Source: Cycloclasticus sp.
Lineage (GTDB): Bacteria > Pseudomonadota > Gammaproteobacteria > Methylococcales > Cycloclasticaceae
Direction of reading: 5' to 3'
Assembly: GCA_016764415.1 (NCBI GenBank)
Contig: JAESRY010000056.1
Coordinates: 1 to 5,521, forward strand
Length of the DNA stretch: 5,521 nucleotides
Positions 1-5,488 of the stretch are shown here, in pieces (position 1 is the stretch's first letter; the number at the start of each line of letters is the position of its first letter). The notes under the pieces were generated by a model. It had not been told where the DNA came from and did no database searches. It saw only the letters and a program-made list of their open reading frames with translations. The position numbers and the translations under genes are program-made.

Positions 1-70
1 TGTCAATCATCGACTGCAAAGTGGTGCCAGAGCCGGATAAAAGAACGACGATACGATAGTCAGTATTCAT
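1..70 (-). CDS. purN: Phosphoribosylglycinamide formyltransferase, N-terminal 23 codons only (cut by the left window edge)
   Basis: PurN transfers a formyl group from 10-formyltetrahydrofolate to GAR (glycinamide ribonucleotide), the third step of de novo purine synthesis, in the cytoplasm. Only the start is visible. It begins at ATG (70-68) and reads MNTDYRIVVLLSGSGTTLQS followed by MID, running off the left edge. The hydrophobic first strand followed by a glycine-rich phosphate-binding loop (SGSGTTLQ, residues 12-19) matches the PurN N-terminus, where E. coli has SGNGSNLQ. The start lies five bases after the purM stop and no good Shine-Dalgarno sequence precedes it, so translation is probably coupled to purM. 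The purM-purN order is classical for Gammaproteobacteria and supports the call. The loop carries TT where E. coli has SN. This is probably a tolerated variant, but the rest of the protein cannot be seen. Confidence 0.88.
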   Translation of the reverse strand, partial: MNTDYRIVVLLSGSGTTLQSMID

Positions 71-75
71 CGTTA

Positions 76-1113
76 TTACAGGTAGTTAACCACCGGTTCG
101 CCTTCTGCGGGCGCGATGTCGCCAATAATATAGGCTGATTCACCGAGCGCTTCTAATTCGCTTAATACAGTGTCCGCCAGTTCCTTGGATACGCAAATAA
201 CCATGCCGATGCCACAGTTAAAGGTTTTTAACATTTCATCATCGTTAATGTTGCCTTCTTCTTGAAGCCAATCAAACAATGCGGGTGTTGGCCAACTACC
301 TAGTTTGACATTGGCGACGGTGTTTTCAGGCAATACTCGGGGTAGATTTTCTGTAATGCCGCCGCCAGTGATGTGCGCCAGTGCGTGAACGGGGCATTTT
401 TTGATCAGCGCCAATAGTGACTTTACGTAAATGCGAGTAGGCGCGAGTAGCGCGTCGGTTAAGGGCTTGCCATCAACCGTTTGATCAAGGTTATCTTGTA
501 GCTCAATGACTTTTCTAATCAATGAATAACCGTTGGAGTGAGCGCCTGACGAGGCTAAGCCGATTAAAACATCGCCTGCACCTACGGCCGAGCCATCAAT
601 AATATTTTCTTTTTCGACAATACCAACGCTGAAACCTGCGAGGTCGTAGTCTTCGCCTTCGTACATGCCCGGCATTTCAGCGGTTTCGCCACCAACCAGT
701 GCAGCGCCAGATAGCTCGCAGCCTTTACCAATACCGGATATAACGTCGGTGGCGACATCTAGGTTTAGCTTGCCGGTGGCGTAATAATCGAGGAAAAACA
801 GAGGTTCTGCGCCTGTAACAATAATATCGTTAACGCACATAGCCACTAAGTCGATGCCTATGGTGTCGTGTTTATTTAACATCATCGCCAATTTAAGCTT
901 GGTGCCAACGCCATCGGTTCCAGATACAAGAACGGGGGCTTTGTAACGGTCGAGCGGTAATTCAAACAATGATCCAAAGCCGCCGAGCCCAGACATGACC
1001 CCTGGCCGTTTGGTTTTCTTGGCGATAGGTTTAATCCGCTCTACGAGTTGTGCGCCAGCATCAATATCTACGCCGGCATCTTTGTAACTTAGACTGTTCT
1101 TAGATTCGCTCAA
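76..1113 (-). CDS. purM: Phosphoribosylformylglycinamidine cyclo-ligase (AIR synthetase), TTG start
   Basis: PurM closes formylglycinamidine ribonucleotide to aminoimidazole ribonucleotide with ATP, step five of de novo purine synthesis; it is a cytoplasmic homodimer. The family motifs are all present: [14 protein letters not shown] (7-20), [11 protein letters not shown] (64-74), [12 protein letters not shown] (86-97), [15 protein letters not shown] (101-115), [11 protein letters not shown] (141-151), [11 protein letters not shown] (188-198), HITGGG (247-252) and FNCGIGM (298-304). The frame is open further upstream to another TTG at 1185. That would add 24 residues with no family counterpart and would place the purM promoter inside the gene. 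Starting at TTG 1113 gives [12 protein letters not shown] and exactly 345 residues, the E. coli length. No Shine-Dalgarno sequence is visible before this TTG, so the start rests on homology and the promoter position. purN follows after five bases. I see no PurR-like operator. Confidence 0.95.
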   Translation of the reverse strand: MSESKNSLSYKDAGVDIDAGAQLVERIKPIAKKTKRPGVMSGLGGFGSLFELPLDRYKAPVLVSGTDGVGTKLKLAMMLNKHDTIGIDLVAMCVNDIIVTGAEPLFFLDYYATGKLNLDVATDVISGIGKGCELSGAALVGGETAEMPGMYEGEDYDLAGFSVGIVEKENIIDGSAVGAGDVLIGLASSGAHSNGYSLIRKVIELQDNLDQTVDGKPLTDALLAPTRIYVKSLLALIKKCPVHALAHITGGGITENLPRVLPENTVANVKLGSWPTPALFDWLQEEGNINDDEMLKTFNCGIGMVICVSKELADTVLSELEALGESAYIIGDIAPAEGEPVVNYL

Positions 1114-1144
1114 AATGTAATTTAGTGACTTGTAGAAAAGATGA

Positions 1145-1173
1145 ATTATAACAGTTGAGCGAATTGTTGGCAG
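1145..1173 (-). promoter_or_regulatory. Putative sigma-70 promoter for purM-purN
   Basis: Read on the minus strand, a perfect -10 box TATAAT (1150-1145) lies 17 bases downstream of CTGCCA (1173-1168), which matches the -35 consensus at four of six positions. The predicted transcript start is near 1138, about 25 bases before the TTG at 1113. This supports that start over the upstream TTG at 1185, which would lie outside the transcript. Confidence 0.65.
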
Positions 1174-1197
1174 TAAAGGGGGCAACTATATTATGCT
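1167..1197 (+). promoter_or_regulatory. Possible promoter for the DUF2066 operon, overlapping the purM promoter
   Basis: TTGGCA (1167-1172) is a good -35 match, five of six bases. The best -10 candidate at a workable distance is TATGCT (1192-1197), four of six bases with a long 19-base spacer. TATATT (1187-1192) looks better but is only 14 bases away. The predicted transcript start near 1204 would suit translation from ATG 1228 and exclude ATG 1198. This is a weak call based on position and the -35 box. Confidence 0.35.
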
Positions 1198-1227
1198 ATG
1201 GCACATATTAATGGGGGTTGTTACAGT

Positions 1228-2316
1228 ATGAGAATGCGCTATTTTGTTGGTGTTACGTTATTTTTGTTGTCGCTACCGCTGTATGCGGTGCAGGTTGAGG
1301 GGCTATATAGCGCTAAGGTAGCGGTTGATGATCAATCACAAGGTGCTCGAAATAGGGCGATGGGCGCTGCGATAAATAAGGTCGTGCAAAAAGTTTCTGG
1401 CCGACAAAGCGTGCTGGGCAACGCAGCATTACAAGACGTGTTATCGAATGCCGGTTCGTATGTTGAGCAATTTCTATATAAAAAAAGAGATAAAGAAGAG
1501 CTGGGCTACTGGTTAATTGTTCGTTTTCAGAAAATAGCGCTCGACCGAACGTTGCAACAATTTAATGTGCCGGTGTGGGGCAGTAATCGGCCTGCTGTTT
1601 TGGTTTGGTTAGCGGTTGATGATGGGAAATCACGATACTTAATAAATGCTGACTCGGAAGGGATGTCTGAGCTGATAAGGCGCTCGTCGTCAGAGGCTGG
1701 GCTGACAGTGACGTTGCCGCTGAATGATCTAGCAGACCAGCAAGCGTTAAGTTTTAATGATGTATGGGCGGGCTTTTCAGATGAGGTGTTAACTGCTTCG
1801 CAGCGCTATGAAAAAAAGCAAGTAATGTACGGGCGCTTACTAAAGCGAGGCAGGGGAAGTTGGTCGCTGAGTTGGACGTTGGCCAATGTAACGGGTCAAT
1901 CAATCGCTAACATTGAACAGTCAAGCAGTATAGGCGCAGTTATCCAAGAAGCATTTGCAGGCATTGCAGAAACATTAGCTGATACCTATGCGCCACATGG
2001 TGCGGTGACTGAAAACGTACTGAAAATGGACGTTAATGGTGTGGCAAGTTTAGAAAAATTTGTTCGTGTCACAGCTTATTTATCGTCATTGGATATGGTG
2101 AAAAAGCTGCATTGGAATCAATTGAGTAATGGCAAAGTGACGTTAGAAATCGTACTGTCTGGCGGTGCGAGCACGTTAAAAGATGTCATTGCTTTGAATA
2201 CAGTGCTCATTCCGGATTTTCAGCCAGTCCCAATTATCGCAACTCCTACTGTTATTACGCCCAACAAGATGGGCTATCATCTCGCCGTGCAAACGCTTTA
2301 TTATCGGACTAATTAG
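1228..2316 (+). CDS. DUF2066 domain-containing secreted protein of unknown function
   Basis: The protein matches the gammaproteobacterial DUF2066 family, whose biochemical role is unknown. ATG 1228 is chosen because it gives a clean signal peptide: a basic n-region (MRMR), a hydrophobic core (YFVGVTLFLLSLP) and probable cleavage after LYA at residue 20. Export to the periplasm is inferred. An ATG at 1198 would add ten polar residues before the signal and probably precedes the transcript start. After cleavage the family-like N-terminal segment follows: GLYSAKVAVDDQS, then an arginine-led helix (ARNRAMGAAINKVVQKVSG) and a YVEQFLYKK stretch. The C-terminal part (about residues 270-335) has the other family-like region, with YLSSLDMVKKLHW and a terminal LSGGASTLKDVI segment. 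The length is 362 residues with this start. It is first in a plus-strand operon, and its stop codon abuts the next start (TAGATG). The family call is from pattern recognition. Confidence 0.82.
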   Translation: MRMRYFVGVTLFLLSLPLYAVQVEGLYSAKVAVDDQSQGARNRAMGAAINKVVQKVSGRQSVLGNAALQDVLSNAGSYVEQFLYKKRDKEELGYWLIVRFQKIALDRTLQQFNVPVWGSNRPAVLVWLAVDDGKSRYLINADSEGMSELIRRSSSEAGLTVTLPLNDLADQQALSFNDVWAGFSDEVLTASQRYEKKQVMYGRLLKRGRGSWSLSWTLANVTGQSIANIEQSSSIGAVIQEAFAGIAETLADTYAPHGAVTENVLKMDVNGVASLEKFVRVTAYLSSLDMVKKLHWNQLSNGKVTLEIVLSGGASTLKDVIALNTVLIPDFQPVPIIATPTVITPNKMGYHLAVQTLYYRTN

Positions 2317-2886
2317 ATGAATAGACGGGATATTCCTAACGCCATCAGCGTGCTAAGAATTATACTGGTTTTACCAATTGTGTATTTTTTGTTGACGGCT
2401 AACTTTCAAATGGCACTGTTGTTGTTTGTTATTGCTGGCGCTTCGGATGCGTTAGATGGTTATTTGGCGAAGCGATTTGACTGGACGAGTGAGCTAGGCT
2501 CATTTCTTGATCCGCTAGCGGATAAACTCTTATTGGTCTCCTGCTTTTTAGTGTGTGTGGCGATTAATTTGATACCAGTTTGGTTATTTGCCCTTATTTT
2601 AATACGTGATTTGCTCGTTGCTTTTGGCGCCTTGGCTTATCACTTTATGATTGAGCCATTTCACGGCGAGCCGCCTTTTTCCAGCAAGCTCAATACGACG
2701 GCTCAGATTGTTTATTTGGTGATGTTGATAGCTAGTCAAGGGATTGTCGACATACCGAACAACTGGGTAGAATTTACTTTGTACGCGGTGGCGGCAACAA
2801 CGGCAATAAGTGGTTTAGAATATATTTGGGTTTGGGGCTTTAAGGCATGGAACAGTAAAAACGAGGGAAAATATGGGCAACAATAA
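2317..2886 (+). CDS. CDP-alcohol phosphatidyltransferase family protein, probably CMP-forming cardiolipin synthase-like
   Basis: This integral inner-membrane enzyme of 189 residues should move a phosphatidyl group from a CDP-activated lipid to an alcohol, releasing CMP. The family motif D-x2-D-G-x2-A-[RK]-x8-G-x3-D-x3-D is complete: D44, D47, G48, A51, K52, G61, D65 and D69. These aspartates bind the metal and CDP in the family. The usual Arg after Ala is Lys here, with R53 next to it. Hydrophobic segments lie near 12-27, 31-43, 71-92, 93-112, 128-145 and 150-172. The N-terminal IPNAISVLRI, the IRD at 96-98 and SKLNTTAQ at 123-130 recall the eukaryote-type cardiolipin synthase branch (human CRLS1 has SKVNTAVQ) more than E. 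coli PgsA. The acceptor, phosphatidylglycerol or glycerol 3-phosphate, is not settled by sequence. ATG directly follows the upstream TAG with no Shine-Dalgarno sequence, so translation is probably coupled. Confidence 0.85.
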   Translation: MNRRDIPNAISVLRIILVLPIVYFLLTANFQMALLLFVIAGASDALDGYLAKRFDWTSELGSFLDPLADKLLLVSCFLVCVAINLIPVWLFALILIRDLLVAFGALAYHFMIEPFHGEPPFSSKLNTTAQIVYLVMLIASQGIVDIPNNWVEFTLYAVAATTAISGLEYIWVWGFKAWNSKNEGKYGQQ

Positions 2887-3916
2887 AACACAATACGCCA
2901 TCATCACTATCGCTTTTATGGCGTTAATTTATGTATTATCACCTATTTTAATGCCCTTCCTAAGCGCTTTATTATTAGCGTATTTGGGTGATTCGTTAGT
3001 CGGCTGGTTAGAGAAATATCATTTAAAAAGATCGCTAGCGGTGACACTTGTATTTGTGGTGATTTTTTCAGGCTTAACGGCGATGGCTCTATTTCTGGTG
3101 CCATTAATAGAGCAGCAGATATCAGCCTTAATAGACAAAGTGCCCAGTATGATTGCTTGGTTTAAGCAGACGGCCTTACCTTGGTTACAAGGCCGCTTGA
3201 GCTTCTTTGGACGCGTTGATATAGAAAAAATACAGCAAGCATTGCAAAATAATATGGGGACTGCAGGCGGTTTTGTCGCTAGTGCGTTAGGCTCGCTTAG
3301 CTCATCGGGCATGGCGTTTTTGGCCGGTATAGTGAATATGGTGTTAATTCCGGTTCTGACCTTTTATTTTTTACGTGACTGGAAAGTAATGTTGAATAAG
3401 CTGCATGATTTTTTCCCCCGTAGGGTGGAGGGGAAGTGGCTCGGTATAGCGAAAGAATTTGATGTGGTACTCAGTGCGTTTTTTAAAGGGCAAATATTAG
3501 TGATGGCAAGTTTGGCGCTTATTTATTCAATCGGATTAAGCGTTGCAGGTCTGGAGTTTGCGCTGTTAATAGGGTTGATAATAGGCTTGGTCAGCTTTGT
3601 GCCTTATTTAGGCTTGATTATAGGGCTCGTGCTAGCGTGTGCTGCGTCACTATTTCAGTTACACGATGCCAGTGGAATAATTCCAATATTGCTAGTGTTT
3701 GGTGTTGCGCAGGTGTTAGAAAGTGTTGTGCTAACGCCTATACTCGTGGGTGATAAAATTGGCTTGCACCCGGTGGCGGTTATTTTTGCCGTGATGGCGG
3801 GCGGGCAATTGTTTGGCTTTACAGGCATCTTATTGGCTTTGCCGGTAGCCGCGGTGTTATTAGTGCTATTACGTCACCTGACACAAGGCTATAAGAGCAG
3901 CGACTTATATTTGTAA
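2873..3916 (+). CDS. perM: AI-2E/PerM family transporter-like membrane protein
   Basis: This 347-residue polytopic inner-membrane protein belongs to the AI-2 exporter (PerM/TqsA/YdiK) superfamily. Members have been linked to autoinducer or small-molecule export and, more recently, to ion antiport; the substrate here is unknown. Hydrophobic segments lie near 7-37 (a hairpin), 55-80, 142-168, 205-227, 229-262, 268-293 and 299-335. A soluble stretch at about 82-135 is the variable extracytoplasmic part of the family. Diagnostic motifs are FFKGQ (203-207), SFVPYLG (241-247) and the C-terminal block HPVAVIFAVMAGGQLFGF plus TGILLALPVAAV (299-328). The length is close to E. coli PerM (353). The start overlaps the preceding gene by 14 bases and has a good ribosome-binding site, GAGGG at 2863-2867. 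It is last in the operon. In E. coli perM also lies in the purMN region. The symbol is by family and context. Confidence 0.9.
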   Translation: MGNNKTQYAIITIAFMALIYVLSPILMPFLSALLLAYLGDSLVGWLEKYHLKRSLAVTLVFVVIFSGLTAMALFLVPLIEQQISALIDKVPSMIAWFKQTALPWLQGRLSFFGRVDIEKIQQALQNNMGTAGGFVASALGSLSSSGMAFLAGIVNMVLIPVLTFYFLRDWKVMLNKLHDFFPRRVEGKWLGIAKEFDVVLSAFFKGQILVMASLALIYSIGLSVAGLEFALLIGLIIGLVSFVPYLGLIIGLVLACAASLFQLHDASGIIPILLVFGVAQVLESVVLTPILVGDKIGLHPVAVIFAVMAGGQLFGFTGILLALPVAAVLLVLLRHLTQGYKSSDLYL

Positions 3917-3941
3917 ACGTAGTGAAATAAACGGTACGCAT

Positions 3942-3970
3942 AAAAAAGGCGCCTCAGTAGGCGCCTTTTT
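3942..3970. terminator. Bidirectional Rho-independent terminator between perM and sodB
   Basis: GGCGCC (3948-3953) and GGCGCC (3960-3965) form a six-pair GC stem around the loop TCAGTA, whose outer T and A can also pair. Six A residues precede it and five T residues follow, so both strands carry a U-tract after the hairpin. It lies 25 bases after the perM stop and 18 bases beyond the sodB stop, so it can end both convergent transcripts. Confidence 0.92.
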
Positions 3971-3988
3971 GTTTTGTAATGAACAGGT

Positions 3989-4561
3989 TTATAGGTTTGA
4001 CGCTACAAAATCCCAGTTTACTAATGCCCAAAATTTGTCCATATAAGCAGGACGCGCGTTGCGGCAATCGATGTAGTAAGCGTGTTCCCAAACATCACAT
4101 GTTAATAGAGGCGTTTGACCTGATGTTAGTGGTGTTCCAGCGTTGCTTGTTTGAACGATTTCAAGTTTGCCGTCAGCATTTTTAACTAACCAGCACCAGC
4201 CAGCGCCAAATAAGTTGATAGATTTGTCAGTGAATTCAGCTTTAAACGCATCAACTGAGCCGTAAGCTTCGTTGATAGCAGCTAATAAATCACCAGCAGC
4301 TTCTGTGCTGTTAGGTGTTAAACAGTTCCAGTAAAAAGTATGGTTCCAAATTTGAGCTGAATTGTTAAAAACAGGGCCAGAAGAGTTTTTAATAATACCT
4401 TCAAGGCTTGAGTTTTCAAACTCTGTACCAGGAATTAAACCATTTAGCTTAGTCACGTAAGACGCGTGATGTTTGCCGTGGTGGAACTCTAATGTTTCTT
4501 GAGAAATGTGAGGTTCTAATGCATCAATTGCATAAGGTAGAGCAGGTAGTTCATGTGTCAT
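3989..4561 (-). CDS. sodB: Superoxide dismutase [Fe]
   Basis: SodB converts superoxide to oxygen and hydrogen peroxide in the cytoplasm using one Fe per subunit, normally as a homodimer. The 190-residue sequence aligns almost end to end with E. coli SodB (193). Metal ligands are H27 (FHHGKHH), H74 (WNHTFYW), D156 and H160 (DVWEHAYY, 156-163). Q70 in NSAQIWNH is the outer-sphere glutamine position typical of Fe rather than Mn enzymes. The STSNAGTPL-like segment (TSNAGTPLT, 138-146) and the C-terminal FWALVNWDFVA are also conserved. There are four cysteines (80, 123, 155, 166). C166 replaces the Tyr of the usual DYRN, and C123 lies between W122 and W124. ATG 4561 has AAGG eight bases upstream. 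No signal peptide is present. The gene is probably monocistronic, with terminators on both sides. Iron-responsive control is usual for sodB, but no Fur site is evident. Confidence 0.97.
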   Translation of the reverse strand: MTHELPALPYAIDALEPHISQETLEFHHGKHHASYVTKLNGLIPGTEFENSSLEGIIKNSSGPVFNNSAQIWNHTFYWNCLTPNSTEAAGDLLAAINEAYGSVDAFKAEFTDKSINLFGAGWCWLVKNADGKLEIVQTSNAGTPLTSGQTPLLTCDVWEHAYYIDCRNARPAYMDKFWALVNWDFVASNL

Positions 4562-4667
4562 GTTTAGTGCCTTGTGTTTTAGTTAGGTGATTTGTAAGCC
4601 ATCCATTGGAAAGCGCATTTGAAGCGTAAGGCTTCTCGAAAGTTAAGTTAGATATAAATTTAAGTAT
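4562..4667 (-). promoter_or_regulatory. sodB leader and promoter region, with an inverted repeat at 4621-4635
   Basis: This 106-base AT-rich region between the upstream terminator and the sodB ATG must carry the sodB promoter if sodB is transcribed alone. On the minus strand, TATACT (4668-4663) and TATATC (4656-4651) are possible -10 boxes, but neither has a convincing -35, because the upstream sequence is the terminator hairpin. A perfect five-pair inverted repeat (GAAGC, five-base spacer, GCTTC, 4621-4635) would fall in the leader if transcription starts near 4645. It could be an RNA hairpin or an operator; neither is shown. The ribosome-binding site is AAGG, eight bases before the ATG. Confidence 0.4.
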
Positions 4668-4697
4668 AAAAAAACCGAGGCATGCCCCGGTTTTTTT
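4668..4697 (-). terminator. Rho-independent terminator of the PuuD-like gene
   Basis: On the minus-strand RNA, CCGGGG and CCUCGG pair around the loop CAUG, with one G-U wobble, flanked by seven A and seven U residues. On the plus strand the same position is an A-C mismatch, so the hairpin is built for minus-strand transcripts. It lies 16 bases past the stop of the membrane-protein gene and uncouples it from sodB. Confidence 0.85.
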
Positions 4698-4713
4698 ATA
4701 CAGTAAGCAGTTC

Positions 4714-5310
4714 CTAGAATAGGTTGCCATGAGCATATGCTGTCATTGATAACAACATGGGTATTGACAATAAGACATTCGTTCTAGAGGCCATCGAAGC
4801 GACTACTTTTGCTTTAGCAATCTCATCAGCTGAAGCTTCAACAATGCCTAGTATTTTCTTTTGATTAGGCCAAATTAAAACCCAAACATTGAATAGCATA
4901 ATGGTGCCCAACCAAGCACCTAAACCGATAACAGGGCTTGCAAAAGTAAATGCATTCATAATGCCCACGCCTGTGGACTCAAGAGCGCTAACTCCGGTTA
5001 GCCATGTGGCAGCGGCAGACATTCGAAACCAAAGTAAAGCCCGAGGTGCAACATATTTGCCGATAGCCGCAGGACCTGGGCCACCTTCATCGCCTAGCGC
5101 CTCAGCCATGGCTGGAACTTGGATAAAGTTAAAGTAATAAAGAAGCCCAATCCATGTGATGCCTACAATCACATGTAGCCAAACTGTTATCTCTAGTAAA
5201 TTAAAGCCACCTGAACGTTCCCATGCAAATAATGCCACCAAAATAGCTAGAACAAAGCCTGCCGCGATGGTGGCTTTAATACTTGCTAAAATACTTTTTA
5301 TAAATCCCAT
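4714..5310 (-). CDS. PuuD-like integral membrane protein (urate hydroxylase membrane-domain family), without cytochrome c domain
   Basis: This 198-residue inner-membrane protein has hydrophobic segments near 13-30, 40-63, 92-110, 124-147 and 178-194. WLHVIVGITWIGLLYYFNF (44-62), NVWVLIWPNQKKILG (141-155) and ASRTNVLLSIPML (174-186) resemble the membrane domain of PuuD-type urate hydroxylases. Polar residues buried in these motifs include H46, N141, N149, N178 and H194. Full-length PuuD carries a C-terminal cytochrome c. This protein stops at HGNLF and contains no cysteine at all, so it has no CxxCH haem site of its own. Short homologues are common in marine proteobacteria and are named inconsistently in annotation. 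Any redox role would need a partner protein, and no purine-catabolism gene is visible nearby, so urate hydroxylation is not established. ATG 5310 has a good ribosome-binding site (AAGGGGA, about six bases upstream). It is separately terminated from sodB. Confidence 0.75.
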   Translation of the reverse strand: MGFIKSILASIKATIAAGFVLAILVALFAWERSGGFNLLEITVWLHVIVGITWIGLLYYFNFIQVPAMAEALGDEGGPGPAAIGKYVAPRALLWFRMSAAATWLTGVSALESTGVGIMNAFTFASPVIGLGAWLGTIMLFNVWVLIWPNQKKILGIVEASADEIAKAKVVASMASRTNVLLSIPMLLSMTAYAHGNLF

Positions 5311-5353
5311 TTTAATCCCCTTTGAGTAAGTCGGTTTAATTATGTTACAAGCT

Positions 5354-5359
5354 ATTATA
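5354..5359 (-). promoter_or_regulatory. Putative -10 box for the PuuD-like gene
   Basis: The minus strand carries a perfect TATAAT (5359-5354). This puts the predicted transcript start near 5347, about 36 bases before the ATG at 5310. No good -35 box occurs at 15-18 bases; TTGGAA (5387-5382) is 22 bases away. An alternative upstream promoter is TTGATT (5445-5440), a 17-base spacer, then TATCTT (5422-5417), each four of six. Confidence 0.45.
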
Positions 5360-5460
5360 CATTGTTTGATAAGGACTGCGCTTCCAACGTGTCATCGCTA
5401 AAACAACTGAATGTTAAAGATAGTGGCATTAGGCTTAAAAATCAACCTATTCTTAACTAT

Positions 5461-5488
5461 AAAAAATAGCCGCGAGAGCAGCTTTTTT
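5461..5488 (-). terminator. Probable Rho-independent terminator of a minus-strand gene beyond the right edge
   Basis: On the minus-strand RNA, GCUGC (5482-5478) pairs with GCGGC (5473-5469) around UCUC, including one U-G wobble. Six A residues lie before the stem and UAUUUUUU follows it. On the plus strand the wobble becomes a C-A mismatch, so the minus orientation is preferred. The gene it would end lies mostly or wholly past 5521; stop codons occur on the minus strand near 5513 and 5507, but no coding sequence can be assigned. Nothing else recognisable lies in 5490-5521. Confidence 0.6.

Noticed and set aside
1198..1227. Ten-codon N-terminal extension of the DUF2066 gene from ATG 1198
   Set aside because: It would bury the signal peptide behind a polar segment, and the ATG probably lies upstream of the transcript start.
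3019..3312. 97-codon open frame on the minus strand inside perM
   Set aside because: It lies wholly antisense to a strongly conserved membrane-protein gene, has no ribosome-binding site or family features, and is a frame shadow.
3979..4185. 68-codon plus-strand open frame antisense to sodB
   Set aside because: It begins just after the terminator and overlaps the conserved sodB 3' end; its protein resembles nothing known and reflects sodB codon structure.
4640..4670. Possible Fur box upstream of sodB
   Set aside because: The region is AT-rich but shows no GATAAT-type inverted repeats resembling a Fur site.
4551..4736. 61-codon minus-strand open frame spanning the sodB start, the leader and the PuuD-like terminator
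   Set aside because: It reads through a terminator hairpin and both neighbouring gene ends in another frame, so it is not a plausible gene.
4889..5137. 82-codon plus-strand open frame antisense to the PuuD-like gene
   Set aside because: It is a shadow of the membrane-protein gene, with no start signals and a low-complexity Pro/Ala-rich product.
5398..5460. Possible small gene or RNA in the intergenic stretch right of the PuuD-like gene
   Set aside because: There is no open frame with a ribosome-binding site and no stable structure; only a weak promoter-like pair was seen.
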